A stretch of DNA of 64,000 bases from Pseudomonas delhiensis (GCF_900187975.1 NZ_FZPC01000020.1:95993-159992); one strand, 5' to 3'; positions 33,515-43,951 are shown, numbered from the stretch's first letter. Notes: generated from the sequence alone by a model not told the origin. Translations and numbers: made by a program.

Positions 33515-34555
33515 ATGTTGTTGCGAGCGGTACGGGGCGGGCTGCTGGCCGGCCTGCTGGGGACTGTCGCCACGCCGGCGCTGGCGGACTACGTGACGGT
33601 GATTTCCTTCGGTGGGGCCAACAAGGCGGCCCAGGAGAAGGCCTTCTACGAACCCTTCAAGGCGGCCACCGGCACGGCGGTGGTGCATGGCTCCTACAAT
33701 GGCGACCTGGACAAGCTCAGGCAGATGGTGGAGATCAGCCATGTGTCCTGGGACGTGGTCGAGGTGGAGGCGCCGGAACTGGCCCGCGGTTGCCAGGAAG
33801 GGCTGTTCCAGAAGCTCGACCAGCGCCTGATCGGCGACCCCGCCGACTACGTGCCCGGCGCGGTGCAGCCCTGTGGCGTCGGCATCTTCGTCTGGACCAC
33901 CCTGCTGGCCTACAACCAGGACAGGCTGCAGGGCAGGCCGCAGGGCTGGGCCGACTTCTGGGACCTGAAGAAGTACCCGGGCAAGCGCGGCCTGCGCTGG
34001 GGCGCCAAGTACAGCCTGGAATTCGCCCTGATGGCCGACGGCGTGGCGCCCAAGGACGTCTACCAGGTGCTCGGCACCCAGGGCGGCGTCGACCGCGCCT
34101 TCCGCAAGCTCGACGAGATCAAGCCCTACATCCACTGGTGGAAGTCCGGCCAGGACCCGGTGCGCGACCTGTCCGACGGCACCGTGGTCATGAGCTCCGC
34201 CTACAACGGCCGCATCGCCGCGGCCCAGCCCGAGCAGAAGGGCCTGCGCATGGCCTGGGCCGGCGGCATCTACGACTTCGACTTCTGGGCGCTGCCGTCC
34301 GGGGTGTGGAAGAAGGAACTGGCGGAGAAGTTCATCGCCTTCGCCAGCCAGCCGGCGCAGCAGAAGGTCTACGCGCAGAACATCGCCTACGGCCCGACCA
34401 ACCGCAAGGCGGTGGAACAGCTCGACCCGCAGGTGGCCGCCAACCTGCCCACGGCGCCGGCCAACATGGCCGACGCGCTGGGCATGAACGTGGCTTTCTG
34501 GGCCGAGCATGGCGACGCCCTGGAGAAACGCTTCCAGGACTGGGCCAGGCGCTGA
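33515..34555 (+). CDS. Periplasmic substrate-binding protein of polyamine/aminovalerate type (orphan paralogue of AgtB)
   Basis: The 346-residue protein has a signal peptide (LLGTVATPALA, cut before DYVTV) and the spermidine/putrescine binding-protein fold. It is closely related to AgtB encoded downstream: both share VISFGGANK, WADFWDLKKYPGKRGLR, MADGVAPKDVY and MSSAYNGRIA. It corresponds by position to PA0602. It has no permease genes of its own, so it may feed AgtCD with a second substrate or act as the ligand receptor for AgtS. The ATG at 33515 follows AAGGAGAAAAGG. Confidence 0.88.
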   Translation: MLLRAVRGGLLAGLLGTVATPALADYVTVISFGGANKAAQEKAFYEPFKAATGTAVVHGSYNGDLDKLRQMVEISHVSWDVVEVEAPELARGCQEGLFQKLDQRLIGDPADYVPGAVQPCGVGIFVWTTLLAYNQDRLQGRPQGWADFWDLKKYPGKRGLRWGAKYSLEFALMADGVAPKDVYQVLGTQGGVDRAFRKLDEIKPYIHWWKSGQDPVRDLSDGTVVMSSAYNGRIAAAQPEQKGLRMAWAGGIYDFDFWALPSGVWKKELAEKFIAFASQPAQQKVYAQNIAYGPTNRKAVEQLDPQVAANLPTAPANMADALGMNVAFWAEHGDALEKRFQDWARR

Positions 34556-34790
34556 GGCGCTGCGCTCCGCTCCGGAGCGCGCAGGCGGTCGCTATTGGAT
34601 ATGCCGGTGTCGCAGCCAGTGCGGCACCGGCTTCCTGCGGCTGATAGCCACACTTTTCGTGTAGGGATCGCCCTACAGACGATCCTCTTCTACCCTTATA
34701 ACAACTTCTCTTCCCGCCCGATTTGCGCGCACCCCAGGCTTCTCTAGTCTTGCTTCACGGCAATTTCTTACAAATACAAAAGGTGCGGTT

Positions 34791-35900
<1,110 letters not shown>

Positions 35901-35941
35901 TTCGAAGAAAAACAAACCAGCACACTGTGGAGAGAAGAATA

Positions 35942-37000
35942 ATGTCGAAGTCCCCGTTCCACCCGTCGAAGACCGGTCTCAAGCTCGCCGCGCTGACCCT
36001 CGGCCTGGCCTGCGCCGCGCAGTCCATGGCGGCCACCGACCTGACCGTGATCTCCTTCGGCGGCGCCAACAAGGATGCCCAGGCCAAGGCCTTCTACCAG
36101 CCCTTCGAGAAAGCCACCGGCAACAAGATCGTCGCCGGCGAGTACAACGGCGAGATGGCCAAGGTGAAGGCCATGGTCGACACCAACAGCGTGACCTGGG
36201 ACCTGGTCGAGGTGGAGTCGCCGGAACTGGCCCGCGGCTGTGACGAAGGCATGTTCGAGGAAATCGACCCGGCCATCCTCGGCAAGGCCGAGGACTACGT
36301 TCCGGGTGCCGTGAGCAACTGCGGCGTGGGCTTCTTCGTGTGGTCCACCGTGCTGGCCTACAACGCCGACAAGCTCAAGACCGCCCCCACCGGCTGGGCC
36401 GACTTCTGGGACCTGAAGAAGTACCCGGGCAAGCGTGGCCTGCGCAAGGGCGCCAAGTACACCCTGGAGTTCGCCCTGATGGCCGACGGCGTCGCGCCCA
36501 AGGACGTGTACAAGGTGCTGGCCACCAAGGAAGGCCAGGACCGCGCCTTCAAGAAGCTCGACGAGATCAAGCCGAGCATCCAGTGGTGGGAAGCCGGCGC
36601 CCAGCCGCCGCAGTACCTCGCCTCCGGTGACGTGGTGATGAGCTCGGCCTACAACGGCCGCATCGCCTCGGTGCAGAAGGAAAGCAACCTGAAGGTCGTG
36701 TGGAACGGCGGCATCTACGACTTCGACGCCTGGGCCATCCCGAAAGGCAACAAGAAGAAGGAAGAGGCCCTGAAGTTCATCGCCTTCTCGGTCAAGCCCG
36801 AGCAGCAGAAGATCTACGCCGAGAACATCGCCTACGGCCCGGTGAACAAGAACACCGTGAGCCTGCTGGACAAGGGCGTGCAGGCCAACATGCCGACCAC
36901 CCCGGAAAACATCGCCAACCAGGTGGGCATGGACGTGACCTTCTGGGCCGACTACGGCGAGCAGCTGGAACAGCGCTTCAACGCCTGGGCCGCCAAGTAA
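35942..37000 (+). CDS. agtB: Periplasmic binding protein AgtB
   Basis: The 352-residue binding protein has a signal peptide (LGLACAAQSMA, cut before ATDLTVIS) and a type II periplasmic-binding fold of the PotF/PotD group. It is expected to capture GABA and 5-aminovalerate for AgtCD. The ATG at 35942 follows GGAGAGAAG at good spacing; an in-frame ATG six codons earlier overlaps this site. Three stable hairpins lie between it and agtC, which should favour agtB mRNA over the permease mRNA. Confidence 0.93.
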   Translation: MSKSPFHPSKTGLKLAALTLGLACAAQSMAATDLTVISFGGANKDAQAKAFYQPFEKATGNKIVAGEYNGEMAKVKAMVDTNSVTWDLVEVESPELARGCDEGMFEEIDPAILGKAEDYVPGAVSNCGVGFFVWSTVLAYNADKLKTAPTGWADFWDLKKYPGKRGLRKGAKYTLEFALMADGVAPKDVYKVLATKEGQDRAFKKLDEIKPSIQWWEAGAQPPQYLASGDVVMSSAYNGRIASVQKESNLKVVWNGGIYDFDAWAIPKGNKKKEEALKFIAFSVKPEQQKIYAENIAYGPVNKNTVSLLDKGVQANMPTTPENIANQVGMDVTFWADYGEQLEQRFNAWAAK

Positions 37001-37047
37001 GGCAGGCCCCGCCGCCCGCACGGGCGGCAACCGCGGCAGCGACGCCA

Positions 37048-37162
37048 CGGCCCGCAGGTCCTGCGGGCCGTTCCCGCCGGGGAAAGCGCCCGGCGCGGCG
37101 GCGCTCGCCGTGACACACCCGATACACCACACCTTGGCCGCCCTCGCGGGCGGCCCGTTTTA
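37048..37162 (+). terminator. Hairpins between agtB and agtC, ending in a terminator-like stem
   Basis: An 11-bp perfect stem with loop GTC (37047-37071) is followed by GGCCGCCC, loop TCGC and GGGCGGCC at 37136-37155, then CGTTTTA. A further GCCGCCCG/CGGGCGGC hairpin lies just upstream near 37010-37028. The last stem ends about ten bases before the agtC ribosome site GGAG. Together they would cause partial termination or protect the agtB 3' end. Confidence 0.6.
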
Positions 37163-37174
37163 CCGGAGTTCGCT

Positions 37175-38422
37175 ATGGCCACCGCTGTGTCCTTGAACGA
37201 GGTCGCCGGCCCCACCCTGAAGCAGCGCCTGGCGCGTGCGGAGCGGATGAACCGCCTGAAGTCCCAGGCGCTGGTCCTGCCGCTGCTGCTGTTCCTCCTG
37301 CTGACCTTCCTGGTGCCGATCGCCGCGCTGCTCTACAAGAGCGTGTACAACCCCGAAGTGGTCGGCTCGCTGCCCAAGACGGTCAACGCCATCACCGCCT
37401 GGGACGGCAAGTCGCTGCCGCCGGACGCGGTCTACCAGGCCCTGAGCGAAGACCTCTATGCCGCGCGCAAGAACCAGACCATCGGTGACCTCTCCAAGCG
37501 CCTGAACATGGAACTGGCCGGCTACCGCAGCCTGATGGCCAAGACCGCCCGCGCCCTGCCGTTCAAGGAGCAACCGGCTTCCTACAAGGACGCCATGGAA
37601 AGCCTCGACGAGCGCTGGGGCGATCCGGCCTACTGGCAGGTGATCCGCCGCAACGCCAGCAGCATCACCCCCTATTACCTGCTCGCGGCCCTCGACCACC
37701 GCATCGACGACCTCGGCGAACTGGCCCCGGCCACCCCGGACCAGTCCATCTACCTGGACATCTTCGCCCGCACCTTCTGGATGGGCGCGGTGATCACCAT
37801 CATCTGCCTGCTGCTGGCCTACCCGCTGGCCTACCTGCTGGCCAACCTGCCGACGCGCAAGAGCAACCTGCTGATGATCCTGGTGCTGCTGCCGTTCTGG
37901 ACCTCCATCCTGGTGCGGGTGGCGGCCTGGATCGTGCTGCTGCAGTCCGGCGGGCTGATCAACGGCGCGCTGCTCAAGCTGGGCCTGATCGACCAGCCGC
38001 TGCAACTGGTGTTCAACCGCACCGGCGTGTACATCGCCATGGTGCACATCATGCTGCCGTTCATGATCCTGCCGATCTTCAGCGTGATGAAGAGCATCTC
38101 GCCCAGCTACATGCGGGCGGCCATCTCCCTGGGCAGCCACCCGTTCGCCGCCTTCTGGAAGGTCTACTTCCCGCAGACCGTGGCCGGTGTCGGCGCCGGG
38201 TGCCTGCTGGTGTTCATCCTGTCGATCGGCTACTACATCACCCCGGCCCTGCTGGGCAGCCCGAACGACCAGATGGTCAGCTACTTCGTCGCCTTCTACA
38301 CCAACACCACCATCAACTGGGGCATGGCCACGGCCCTGGGCGGCCTGCTGCTGTTCGCCACCCTGGTGCTGTACGTGATCTACGGCTGGCTGGTGGGCGC
38401 GAGCCGCCTGCGCCTGGGCTGA
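37175..38422 (+). CDS. agtC: ABC transporter permease AgtC
   Basis: The 415-residue inner-membrane permease is of the PotB/PotH type. The first membrane helix (LVLPLLLFLLLTFLVPIAAL) is followed by an unusually long periplasmic loop (about residues 60-190), as in polyamine-type permeases, then five further helices. The EAA-type coupling loop AAISLGSHPFAAFWKVYFPQ would contact AgtA. A GGAG site precedes the ATG. agtD follows 13 bases downstream. Confidence 0.93.
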   Translation: MATAVSLNEVAGPTLKQRLARAERMNRLKSQALVLPLLLFLLLTFLVPIAALLYKSVYNPEVVGSLPKTVNAITAWDGKSLPPDAVYQALSEDLYAARKNQTIGDLSKRLNMELAGYRSLMAKTARALPFKEQPASYKDAMESLDERWGDPAYWQVIRRNASSITPYYLLAALDHRIDDLGELAPATPDQSIYLDIFARTFWMGAVITIICLLLAYPLAYLLANLPTRKSNLLMILVLLPFWTSILVRVAAWIVLLQSGGLINGALLKLGLIDQPLQLVFNRTGVYIAMVHIMLPFMILPIFSVMKSISPSYMRAAISLGSHPFAAFWKVYFPQTVAGVGAGCLLVFILSIGYYITPALLGSPNDQMVSYFVAFYTNTTINWGMATALGGLLLFATLVLYVIYGWLVGASRLRLG

Positions 38423-38435
38423 GGAGAAAAAGAAG

Positions 38436-39263
38436 ATGCTGAGTCCCTACATGTCCCCGGTCGAGCGCGTGTGGTTCTACACCCTGCGCATCCTCTGCGG
38501 CCTGGTGCTGCTGTTCCTGGTGCTGCCGGTGCTGGTGATAGTGCCGCTGTCGTTCAACTCCGGCACCTTCCTGGTCTACCCGCTGCAGGGCTTCTCGCTG
38601 CGCTGGTACGCCGACTTCTTCCACAGCGCCGAATGGATGCGCTCGCTGACCAACAGCATGATCGTGGCCCCGGCGGCCACCCTGCTGGCGATGGTCTTCG
38701 GCACCCTGGCGTCGATCGGCCTGACCCGCGGCGAGTTCCGCGGCAAGGCCCTGGTGATGAGCCTGGTGATCTCGCCGATGGTGGTCCCGGTGGTGATCAT
38801 CGGCGTGGCCGCCTACCTGTTCTTCGCCCCGTTGGGCCTGGGCAACAGCTACATCTCGCTGATCATCGTGCACGCGGTGCTGGGCGTGCCCTTCGTCATC
38901 ATCACGGTGTCGGCGACCCTGCAGGGCTTCAACCAGAACCTGGTGCGCGCCGCTGCCAGCCTGGGCGCGCCACCGCTGCTGACGTTCTTCAAGGTGACCC
39001 TGCCGCTGATCGCCCCGGGGGTGATCTCCGGCGCGCTGTTCGCCTTCGCCACCTCGTTCGACGAAGTGGTGGTGACGCTGTTCCTCGCCGGCCCCGAGCA
39101 GGCCACCCTGCCACGGCAGATGTTCAGCGGCATCCGCGAGAACCTCAGTCCGACCATCGCCGCCGCGGCGACCCTGCTGATCGGTTTCTCGGTCCTGCTG
39201 CTGCTGACCCTGGAATGGCTGCGCGGCCGCAGCGAGAAACTGCGCACCGCCCCCACCACCTGA
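38436..39263 (+). CDS. agtD: ABC transporter permease AgtD
   Basis: The 275-residue permease is of the PotC/PotI type, with six hydrophobic helices and the EAA loop AAASLGAPPLLTFFKVTLPL. It pairs with AgtC to form the membrane channel of the GABA/5-aminovalerate importer. A GAGGAGAAAAAG ribosome site precedes its ATG. It is the last gene of the operon and is followed by a REP palindrome at 39277. Confidence 0.93.
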   Translation: MLSPYMSPVERVWFYTLRILCGLVLLFLVLPVLVIVPLSFNSGTFLVYPLQGFSLRWYADFFHSAEWMRSLTNSMIVAPAATLLAMVFGTLASIGLTRGEFRGKALVMSLVISPMVVPVVIIGVAAYLFFAPLGLGNSYISLIIVHAVLGVPFVIITVSATLQGFNQNLVRAAASLGAPPLLTFFKVTLPLIAPGVISGALFAFATSFDEVVVTLFLAGPEQATLPRQMFSGIRENLSPTIAAAATLLIGFSVLLLLTLEWLRGRSEKLRTAPTT

Positions 39264-39276
39264 TCCTCTGCTCTTC

Positions 39277-39328
39277 GTAGGAGCGAGCTTGCTCGCGAAC
39301 CAATGTTCGCTAGCAGGCTCGCGCCTAC
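39277..39328. repeat. REP pair downstream of agtD
   Basis: GTAGGAGCGAGCTTGCTCGC, the same as at 11664, is followed by an inverse half-site GCTCGCGCCTAC. It lies between agtD and rpe, where it could stabilise the 3' end of the agt mRNA. Confidence 0.7.
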
Positions 39329-39408
39329 AACCATCGCCTCGATCCCCCTCGCTCGCTCCGAGCGGCTACAATGCGCGCCATCCGTGATTCCGCCCACAGA
39401 GGTGCGCC

Positions 39409-40083
39409 ATGCAACCCTACGCCATCGCCCCGTCGATCCTCTCCGCCGACTTCGCCCGCCTGGGCGAGGACGTCGACAAGGTGCTCGCCGCCGGCGCCGA
39501 CATCGTCCACTTCGATGTGATGGACAACCACTACGTGCCGAACCTGACCATCGGCCCGATGGTCTGCTCGGCGCTGCGCAAGTACGGCGTCACCGCGCCC
39601 ATCGACGTGCACCTGATGGTGTCCCCGGTGGACCGCATCATCGGCGACTTCATCGAGGCCGGCGCCACCTACATCACCTTCCACCCCGAAGCCAGCCAGC
39701 ACATCGACCGCTCCCTGCAACTGATCAAGGACGGCGGCTGCAAGGCCGGCCTGGTGTTCAACCCGGCCACCCCGCTGGACGCGCTCAAGTACGTGATGGA
39801 CAAGATCGACATGGTCCTCCTGATGAGCGTGAACCCCGGCTTCGGCGGGCAGAAGTTCATCCCCGGCACCCTCGACAAGCTGCGCGAGGCCCGCGCGCTG
39901 ATCGACGCCTCCGGCCGCGACATCCGCCTGGAGATCGACGGCGGGGTGAACGTGAAGAACATCCGCGAGATCGCCGCGGCGGGCGCCGATACCTTCGTCG
40001 CCGGCTCGGCCATCTTCAACGCCCCCGACTACGCCGAGGTCATCCGCGCCATGCATGCCGAGCTGGCGCAGGCCGGCAAGTGA
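39409..40083 (+). CDS. rpe: Ribulose-phosphate 3-epimerase
   Basis: The 224-residue TIM-barrel enzyme interconverts ribulose-5-phosphate and xylulose-5-phosphate. It begins [18 protein letters not shown], with the metal His of [16 protein letters not shown], the phosphate loop [14 protein letters not shown] and [10 protein letters not shown]. Its stop overlaps the gph ATG by one base, and rpe-gph-trpE is a common proteobacterial order. Confidence 0.97.
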   Translation: MQPYAIAPSILSADFARLGEDVDKVLAAGADIVHFDVMDNHYVPNLTIGPMVCSALRKYGVTAPIDVHLMVSPVDRIIGDFIEAGATYITFHPEASQHIDRSLQLIKDGGCKAGLVFNPATPLDALKYVMDKIDMVLLMSVNPGFGGQKFIPGTLDKLREARALIDASGRDIRLEIDGGVNVKNIREIAAAGADTFVAGSAIFNAPDYAEVIRAMHAELAQAGK

Positions 40084-40907
40084 TGAGCGCCGCCCAAGCG
40101 CTGTTCGCCGGGCGCCTGCCGCGCCTGGTGATGTTCGACCTGGACGGCACCCTGGTGGACTCGGTGCCGGACCTCGCCGCCGCGGTGGACAAGGCCCTGG
40201 TCGCCATGGGCCGCGCGCCCGCCGGGCTGGAGCAGGTGCGCCACTGGGTGGGCAATGGCGCCCGGGTGCTGGTGCGCCGCGCCCTGGCCGGCGGCATCGA
40301 GCATGACGGCGTCGGCGAGGAAGACACCGAGCGCGCCCTGGCGCTGTTCATGGACGCCTACGCCGGCAGCCATGCGCTCACCGAGGTCTACCCGGGCGTG
40401 GTGGACACCCTGAAGTGGCTGAAGAAACAGGGCGTGGAGCTGGCGCTGATCACCAACAAGCCCGAGCGCTTCGTCGCCCCGCTGCTGGACGAGATGGGCC
40501 TGGGCAAGTTCTTCCGCTGGATCGTCGGCGGCGACACCCTGCCGCAGCAGAAGCCCGACCCGGCCGCGCTGCTGTTCGTGATGAAGGCCGCCGGCGTCGC
40601 CCCGGGCGAAGCGCTGTTCGTCGGCGACTCGCGCAACGACGTGCTGGCCGCCAAGGCCGCCGGCGTGCGCAGCGTCGGTCTGACCTACGGCTACAATCAC
40701 GGCCGGCCGATCGCCGAGGAACAGCCGAGCCTGGTGCTGGACGACCTGCGCCAACTGCTGCCTTGCTTCGACCCGGGCAAAGCGATAGTGTTGCCGGACG
40801 ACGGTTCCAACCCCGCCCATCGAGACCCCAACGTGCTGGATACGGCTCCCCGCAAACTCTGGATGAAAGTCATCAAGGCCCTGGCCCGCTGGCGCTGGCG
40901 CGCCTGA
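40083..40907 (+). CDS. gph: Phosphoglycolate phosphatase
   Basis: The 274-residue HAD-family enzyme removes phosphate from 2-phosphoglycolate. Motifs are MFDLDGTLVDSV (nucleophile Asp), ALITNKPERF (motif II), the Lys of KPDPAALLFVM and FVGDSRNDVLAAKAAG (motif IV). The ATG overlaps the rpe stop. The last 13 codons, encoding IKALARWRWRA, are present again as a near copy upstream of trpG at 47911-47950. Confidence 0.95.
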   Translation: MSAAQALFAGRLPRLVMFDLDGTLVDSVPDLAAAVDKALVAMGRAPAGLEQVRHWVGNGARVLVRRALAGGIEHDGVGEEDTERALALFMDAYAGSHALTEVYPGVVDTLKWLKKQGVELALITNKPERFVAPLLDEMGLGKFFRWIVGGDTLPQQKPDPAALLFVMKAAGVAPGEALFVGDSRNDVLAAKAAGVRSVGLTYGYNHGRPIAEEQPSLVLDDLRQLLPCFDPGKAIVLPDDGSNPAHRDPNVLDTAPRKLWMKVIKALARWRWRA

Positions 40908-40976
40908 CATTCCTCCGGCCGGACTTCCCGGCGCCCGTTTGCACCGCCCGATCCGAATCACTGCTCGAGACCGCTC

Positions 40977-42464
40977 ATGAACCGCGACGCATTCCAGCGG
41001 CTGGCCGCCGAAGGCTACAACCGCATTCCCCTGACCTGCGAAACCCTCGCCGACTTCGACACCCCGTTGTCGATCTACCTGAAGCTCGCCGACGGCGCCA
41101 ACAGCTACCTGCTGGAATCGGTGCAGGGCGGCGAGAAGTGGGGCCGCTATTCCATCATCGGCCTGCCGTGCCGCACCGTGCTGCGGGTATACGGCCACAG
41201 CGTGAGCGTCAGCGTCGACGGCGTGGAAAGCGAACGCTTCGACTGCGAGGACCCGCTGGCCTTCGTCGAGCAGTTCAAGGCGCGCTACCGCGTGCCGACC
41301 CTGCCGGGCCTGCCGCGCTTCAATGGCGGGCTGGTCGGCTACTTCGGCTACGACTGCGTGCGCTACGTCGAGCCGCGCCTGGCGCAGTGCCCGAACCCGG
41401 ACCCGCTGGGCAACCCGGACATCCTGCTGATGGTTTCCGACGCCGTGGTCGTCTTCGACAACCTGGCCGGCAAGCTGCACGCCATCGTCCTCGCCGACCC
41501 GGCCGAGGCGGACGCCTACGACAAGGGCCTGGCGCGCCTGGAGCAACTGCTGCAGCGCCTGCGCCAGCCGATCACCCCGCGCAAGGGCCTGGACTTCGCC
41601 GCGGTCAACGCGCCCGAACCGCAGTTCCGCGCCAGCTTCACCCGCGAGGACTACGAGCGCGCGGTGGACACCGTCAAGGAATACATCCTGGCCGGCGACT
41701 GCATGCAGGTGGTGCCGTCGCAGCGCATGTCCATCGATTTCAAGGCCGCGCCCATCGACCTGTACCGCGCGCTGCGCTGCTTCAACCCGACGCCCTACAT
41801 GTACTTCTTCAACTTCGGCGACTTCCACGTGGTGGGCAGCTCGCCGGAGGTGCTGGTGCGCGTGGAGGATGGCGAGGTCACCGTGCGCCCGATCGCCGGC
41901 ACCCGCCCGCGCGGCGCCACCGAGGAAGCCGACCGCGCCCTGGAGCAGGACCTGCTGTCCGACGCCAAGGAAATCGCCGAGCACCTGATGCTCATCGACC
42001 TGGGCCGCAACGACGTCGGCCGCGTGTCGCAGACCGGTTCGGTGAAGGTCACCGAGCAGATGGTCATCGAGCGCTACTCCAACGTCATGCACATCGTTTC
42101 TAACGTCAACGGCCAGCTCAAGCCCAAGCTGAGCGCCATGGACGCCCTGCGCGCGATCCTCCCGGCCGGCACCCTGTCCGGCGCGCCGAAGATCCGCGCC
42201 ATGGAAATCATCGACGAGCTGGAGCCGGTCAAGCGCGGCGTCTACGGCGGCGCCGTGGGCTACCTGGCGTGGAACGGCAACATGGACACCGCCATCGCCA
42301 TCCGCACCGCGGTGATCAAGAACGGCGAACTGCACGTGCAGGCCGGCGGCGGCATCGTCGCCGACTCGGTGCCGGCGCTGGAATGGGAAGAAACCATCAA
42401 CAAGCGCCGCGCCATGTTCCGCGCGGTGGCCCTGGCCGAGCACACCGCGCGTCTCGAAGACTGA
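40977..42464 (+). CDS. trpE: Anthranilate synthase component I TrpE
   Basis: The 495-residue chorismate-binding subunit makes anthranilate from chorismate with ammonia supplied by TrpG. The Trp feedback site [15 protein letters not shown] is present, as are [40 protein letters not shown] and [13 protein letters not shown] of the catalytic core. Only 69 bases separate it from gph, with no room for a leader-peptide attenuator. A strong terminator follows; trpGDC lies 5.6 kb downstream beyond the pyocin-like locus, as in PAO1 but with a much shorter insert. Confidence 0.97.
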   Translation: MNRDAFQRLAAEGYNRIPLTCETLADFDTPLSIYLKLADGANSYLLESVQGGEKWGRYSIIGLPCRTVLRVYGHSVSVSVDGVESERFDCEDPLAFVEQFKARYRVPTLPGLPRFNGGLVGYFGYDCVRYVEPRLAQCPNPDPLGNPDILLMVSDAVVVFDNLAGKLHAIVLADPAEADAYDKGLARLEQLLQRLRQPITPRKGLDFAAVNAPEPQFRASFTREDYERAVDTVKEYILAGDCMQVVPSQRMSIDFKAAPIDLYRALRCFNPTPYMYFFNFGDFHVVGSSPEVLVRVEDGEVTVRPIAGTRPRGATEEADRALEQDLLSDAKEIAEHLMLIDLGRNDVGRVSQTGSVKVTEQMVIERYSNVMHIVSNVNGQLKPKLSAMDALRAILPAGTLSGAPKIRAMEIIDELEPVKRGVYGGAVGYLAWNGNMDTAIAIRTAVIKNGELHVQAGGGIVADSVPALEWEETINKRRAMFRAVALAEHTARLED

Positions 42465-42484
42465 GCGCTGTCGTCGTAACGCAG

Positions 42485-42520
42485 AACGCCGTTTCCCCGG
42501 GAGGGGAGACGGCGTTTTCG
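42485..42520 (+). terminator. trpE terminator
   Basis: AACGCCGT followed by TTCCCC pairs with GGGGAG and ACGGCGTT around a four-base loop, then TTTTCGTTT. It begins 20 bases after the trpE stop. Confidence 0.88.
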
Positions 42521-42541
42521 TTTGTGCTTGCAGATTTCCTC

Positions 42542-42719
42542 GTAGGAGCGGATTGATCCGCCATCGCCCTGTGCGGATTCGGTCCATCGCGACGGAGTCC
42601 GCTCCTACGCCCGTGCTCGAGCGTAGGGCGAATAACCGTTCGCGGTTATCCGCCGCCGGCCGGAACGCCGGTGTCCGGGACCATTGGCGGATAACGCCGT
42701 AGGCGTTATGCGCCCTACG
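42542..42719. repeat. Composite of two inverted-repeat families upstream of prtN
   Basis: The first module is GTAGGAGCGG (42542) with its inverse CCGCTCCTAC (42598-42607). The second is CGTAGGGCGAATAACCG (from about 42622) paired with GGATAACGCCGTAGGCG... ending GCGCCCTACG (to 42719); each arm also contains a small palindrome (GTTCGCGGTTAT-type and GCCGTAGGCG-type). Together with the terminator it fills the 290-bp gap between trpE and prtN; no coding potential is seen. Confidence 0.75.
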
Positions 42720-42754
42720 GGTTGCAAGGGGGCGGCGTAGGATGGGTTTCTATC

Positions 42755-43063
42755 CTACACCTGCTGCCCCGCGCGGCGCCGGGCCAGGGCGGCGTCGGCC
42801 AGGCTGGCGCGCTGCTCGACGTAGGCCGCCAGGTGGTCCACCGCCACGTACTGCATGGCCTTGTGGCTGTCGTCCAGGGTGGTCACCGGCAGGGCGATGC
42901 GCCCGCAGGCCAGGGCCCTGCCGAAGTTCTCCCGGTTGAGGTTGCGGAACCAGCGCTCGCGCACCTGTTCCAGGGGCACCAGCACGTCGCCGAAGATCTG
43001 GTAGACCAGCGCCACGGTCTCCTGGCGTGGCGCCGGTTGGGTGTCGGGGTTCGACAGCAGCAT
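42755..43063 (-). CDS. prtN: Pyocin activator PrtN
   Basis: The 102-residue protein matches the PrtN family: a core [20 protein letters not shown], then [14 protein letters not shown] and a C-terminal [13 protein letters not shown] helix. In P. aeruginosa PrtN binds P-boxes and activates pyocin and lysis genes once PrtR is cleaved during the SOS response. The start at 43063 follows AGGAGGAAG; a frame open to 43150 is only the leader. A promoter with TTGCCA (43124-43129), 17-bp spacer and TATATC (43101-43106) is visible, and it overlaps a candidate PrtR operator. A P-box-like array lies upstream of the holin gene. Confidence 0.93.
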   Translation of the reverse strand: MLLSNPDTQPAPRQETVALVYQIFGDVLVPLEQVRERWFRNLNRENFGRALACGRIALPVTTLDDSHKAMQYVAVDHLAAYVEQRASLADAALARRRAGQQV

Positions 43064-43100
43064 GGCTTCCTCCTGCTCGCGGTTGTCGTTCGATGAAGGA

Positions 43101-43129
43101 GATATAGCTTTTGTTGTTTTTTCTGGCAA
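43101..43129 (-). promoter_or_regulatory. prtN promoter with candidate PrtR operator
   Basis: On the minus strand TTGCCA and TATATC are separated by exactly 17 bases. The spacer and -10 contain CAACAAAAGCTATAT, which recurs as CAACCAAAGCTATTT and ACACCAAAGCTATTT upstream of prtR. A repressor on this motif would cover the -10 element. Confidence 0.65.
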
Positions 43130-43161
43130 TCGCCACGGGCCGCCTTTCATCCGGGCAGAAG

Positions 43162-43185
43162 AAACCCCGCCGTGGCGGGGTTCTT
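43162..43185 (-). terminator. prtR terminator
   Basis: On the minus strand AACCCCGCC and GGCGGGGTT form a GC-rich hairpin followed by TCTTCT. It begins about eight bases after the prtR stop and lies upstream of the prtN promoter. Confidence 0.78.
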
Positions 43186-43192
43186 CCGGGCT

Positions 43193-43951
43193 TCAGCGAA
43201 CCAGCGTGGGCGCGCGGCGGTGGCGCACCGTCGACCACCAGAACACCCAGCCGATGATGCTCAGCTGGCTGGCCTGGATGGCCTGCGCGTCGTATTCCTC
43301 GTCGGCGTACTCGTCGCGGTTGAAGCTGCGCAGGCGGATGCCGCCGCCGGGCAGGCGGTAGAGGAACTTCACCCGCAGCATGCCCTCGTGCTCCAGGGCG
43401 TAGATCTCGCCGTCGGTGATGTGCGTGGTCGCCGTATCGATGCCGATGGTGGAGCCGTCCATGATCAGCGGCTCCATGCTGTTGCCGGTGAGCTGGGCGC
43501 AGATGGCCGCGTCCGGGTCGACCCCGGCGGCGCGCAGGGTGGCGTAGGAGAAGCGCAGCTTGCGCCCCTCGATCTGGCGCACCGCGGTGCGCCCGGCGCC
43601 CGCGGACATTTCCACTTCCTTGTACAAGGGCAGTTCCACCTCGTCTTCGTCCAGCGGCGTGCTGCTGTCCCAGGGGTGCAGCGGCTCCAGGCGCAGCGGG
43701 CTGCCGTCGGCCGGTGGCGTGGCGGCCTGCGGCGCGCCTTCGCCGCTACCCAGCCAGACCGGCGAGACGCCCAGGGCCGCGGCGATCTCGATCAGCTTGC
43801 GGGTGCTCTGCGCCTTGCCGGCGGTCAGCTTGTGGATGGTGTTCTGCGAGACCCCGGCGGCTTCGGCGAGGCTCTCCTGCTTGAGGTTGCGCGCGGCCAT
43901 GGCCTGCTTGAGGCGCTCGGCGAGCGTGGAGGGGCGGGCTGTGCTGTTCAT
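43193..43951 (-). CDS. prtR: Pyocin repressor PrtR (CI/LexA-like, self-cleaving)
   Basis: The 252-residue repressor has an N-terminal helix-turn-helix (LAEAAGVSQNTIHKL, about residues 28-42) and a C-terminal S24 peptidase domain. The Ser-Lys dyad is Ser158 (GNSMEPLI) and Lys195 (LRVKFLYR), the same 37-residue spacing as in LexA. Ala-Gly bonds at 117-118 and 119-120 are candidate autocleavage sites. After DNA damage, RecA-stimulated cleavage should free prtN expression. Two copies of a candidate operator lie 34-71 bases upstream of its start, in the shared control region with ptrB. Confidence 0.94.
   Translation of the reverse strand: MNSTARPSTLAERLKQAMAARNLKQESLAEAAGVSQNTIHKLTAGKAQSTRKLIEIAAALGVSPVWLGSGEGAPQAATPPADGSPLRLEPLHPWDSSTPLDEDEVELPLYKEVEMSAGAGRTAVRQIEGRKLRFSYATLRAAGVDPDAAICAQLTGNSMEPLIMDGSTIGIDTATTHITDGEIYALEHEGMLRVKFLYRLPGGGIRLRSFNRDEYADEEYDAQAIQASQLSIIGWVFWWSTVRHRRAPTLVR

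Noticed and set aside
36340..36630. Plus-strand alternative frames within agtB and other transporters
   Set aside because: They are shadows of the agt genes, whose proteins are well matched throughout and show no frameshift.
40908..40976. Tryptophan leader-peptide attenuator ahead of trpE
   Set aside because: Only 69 bases separate gph and trpE, with no Trp-rich small ORF and no terminator/antiterminator pair.
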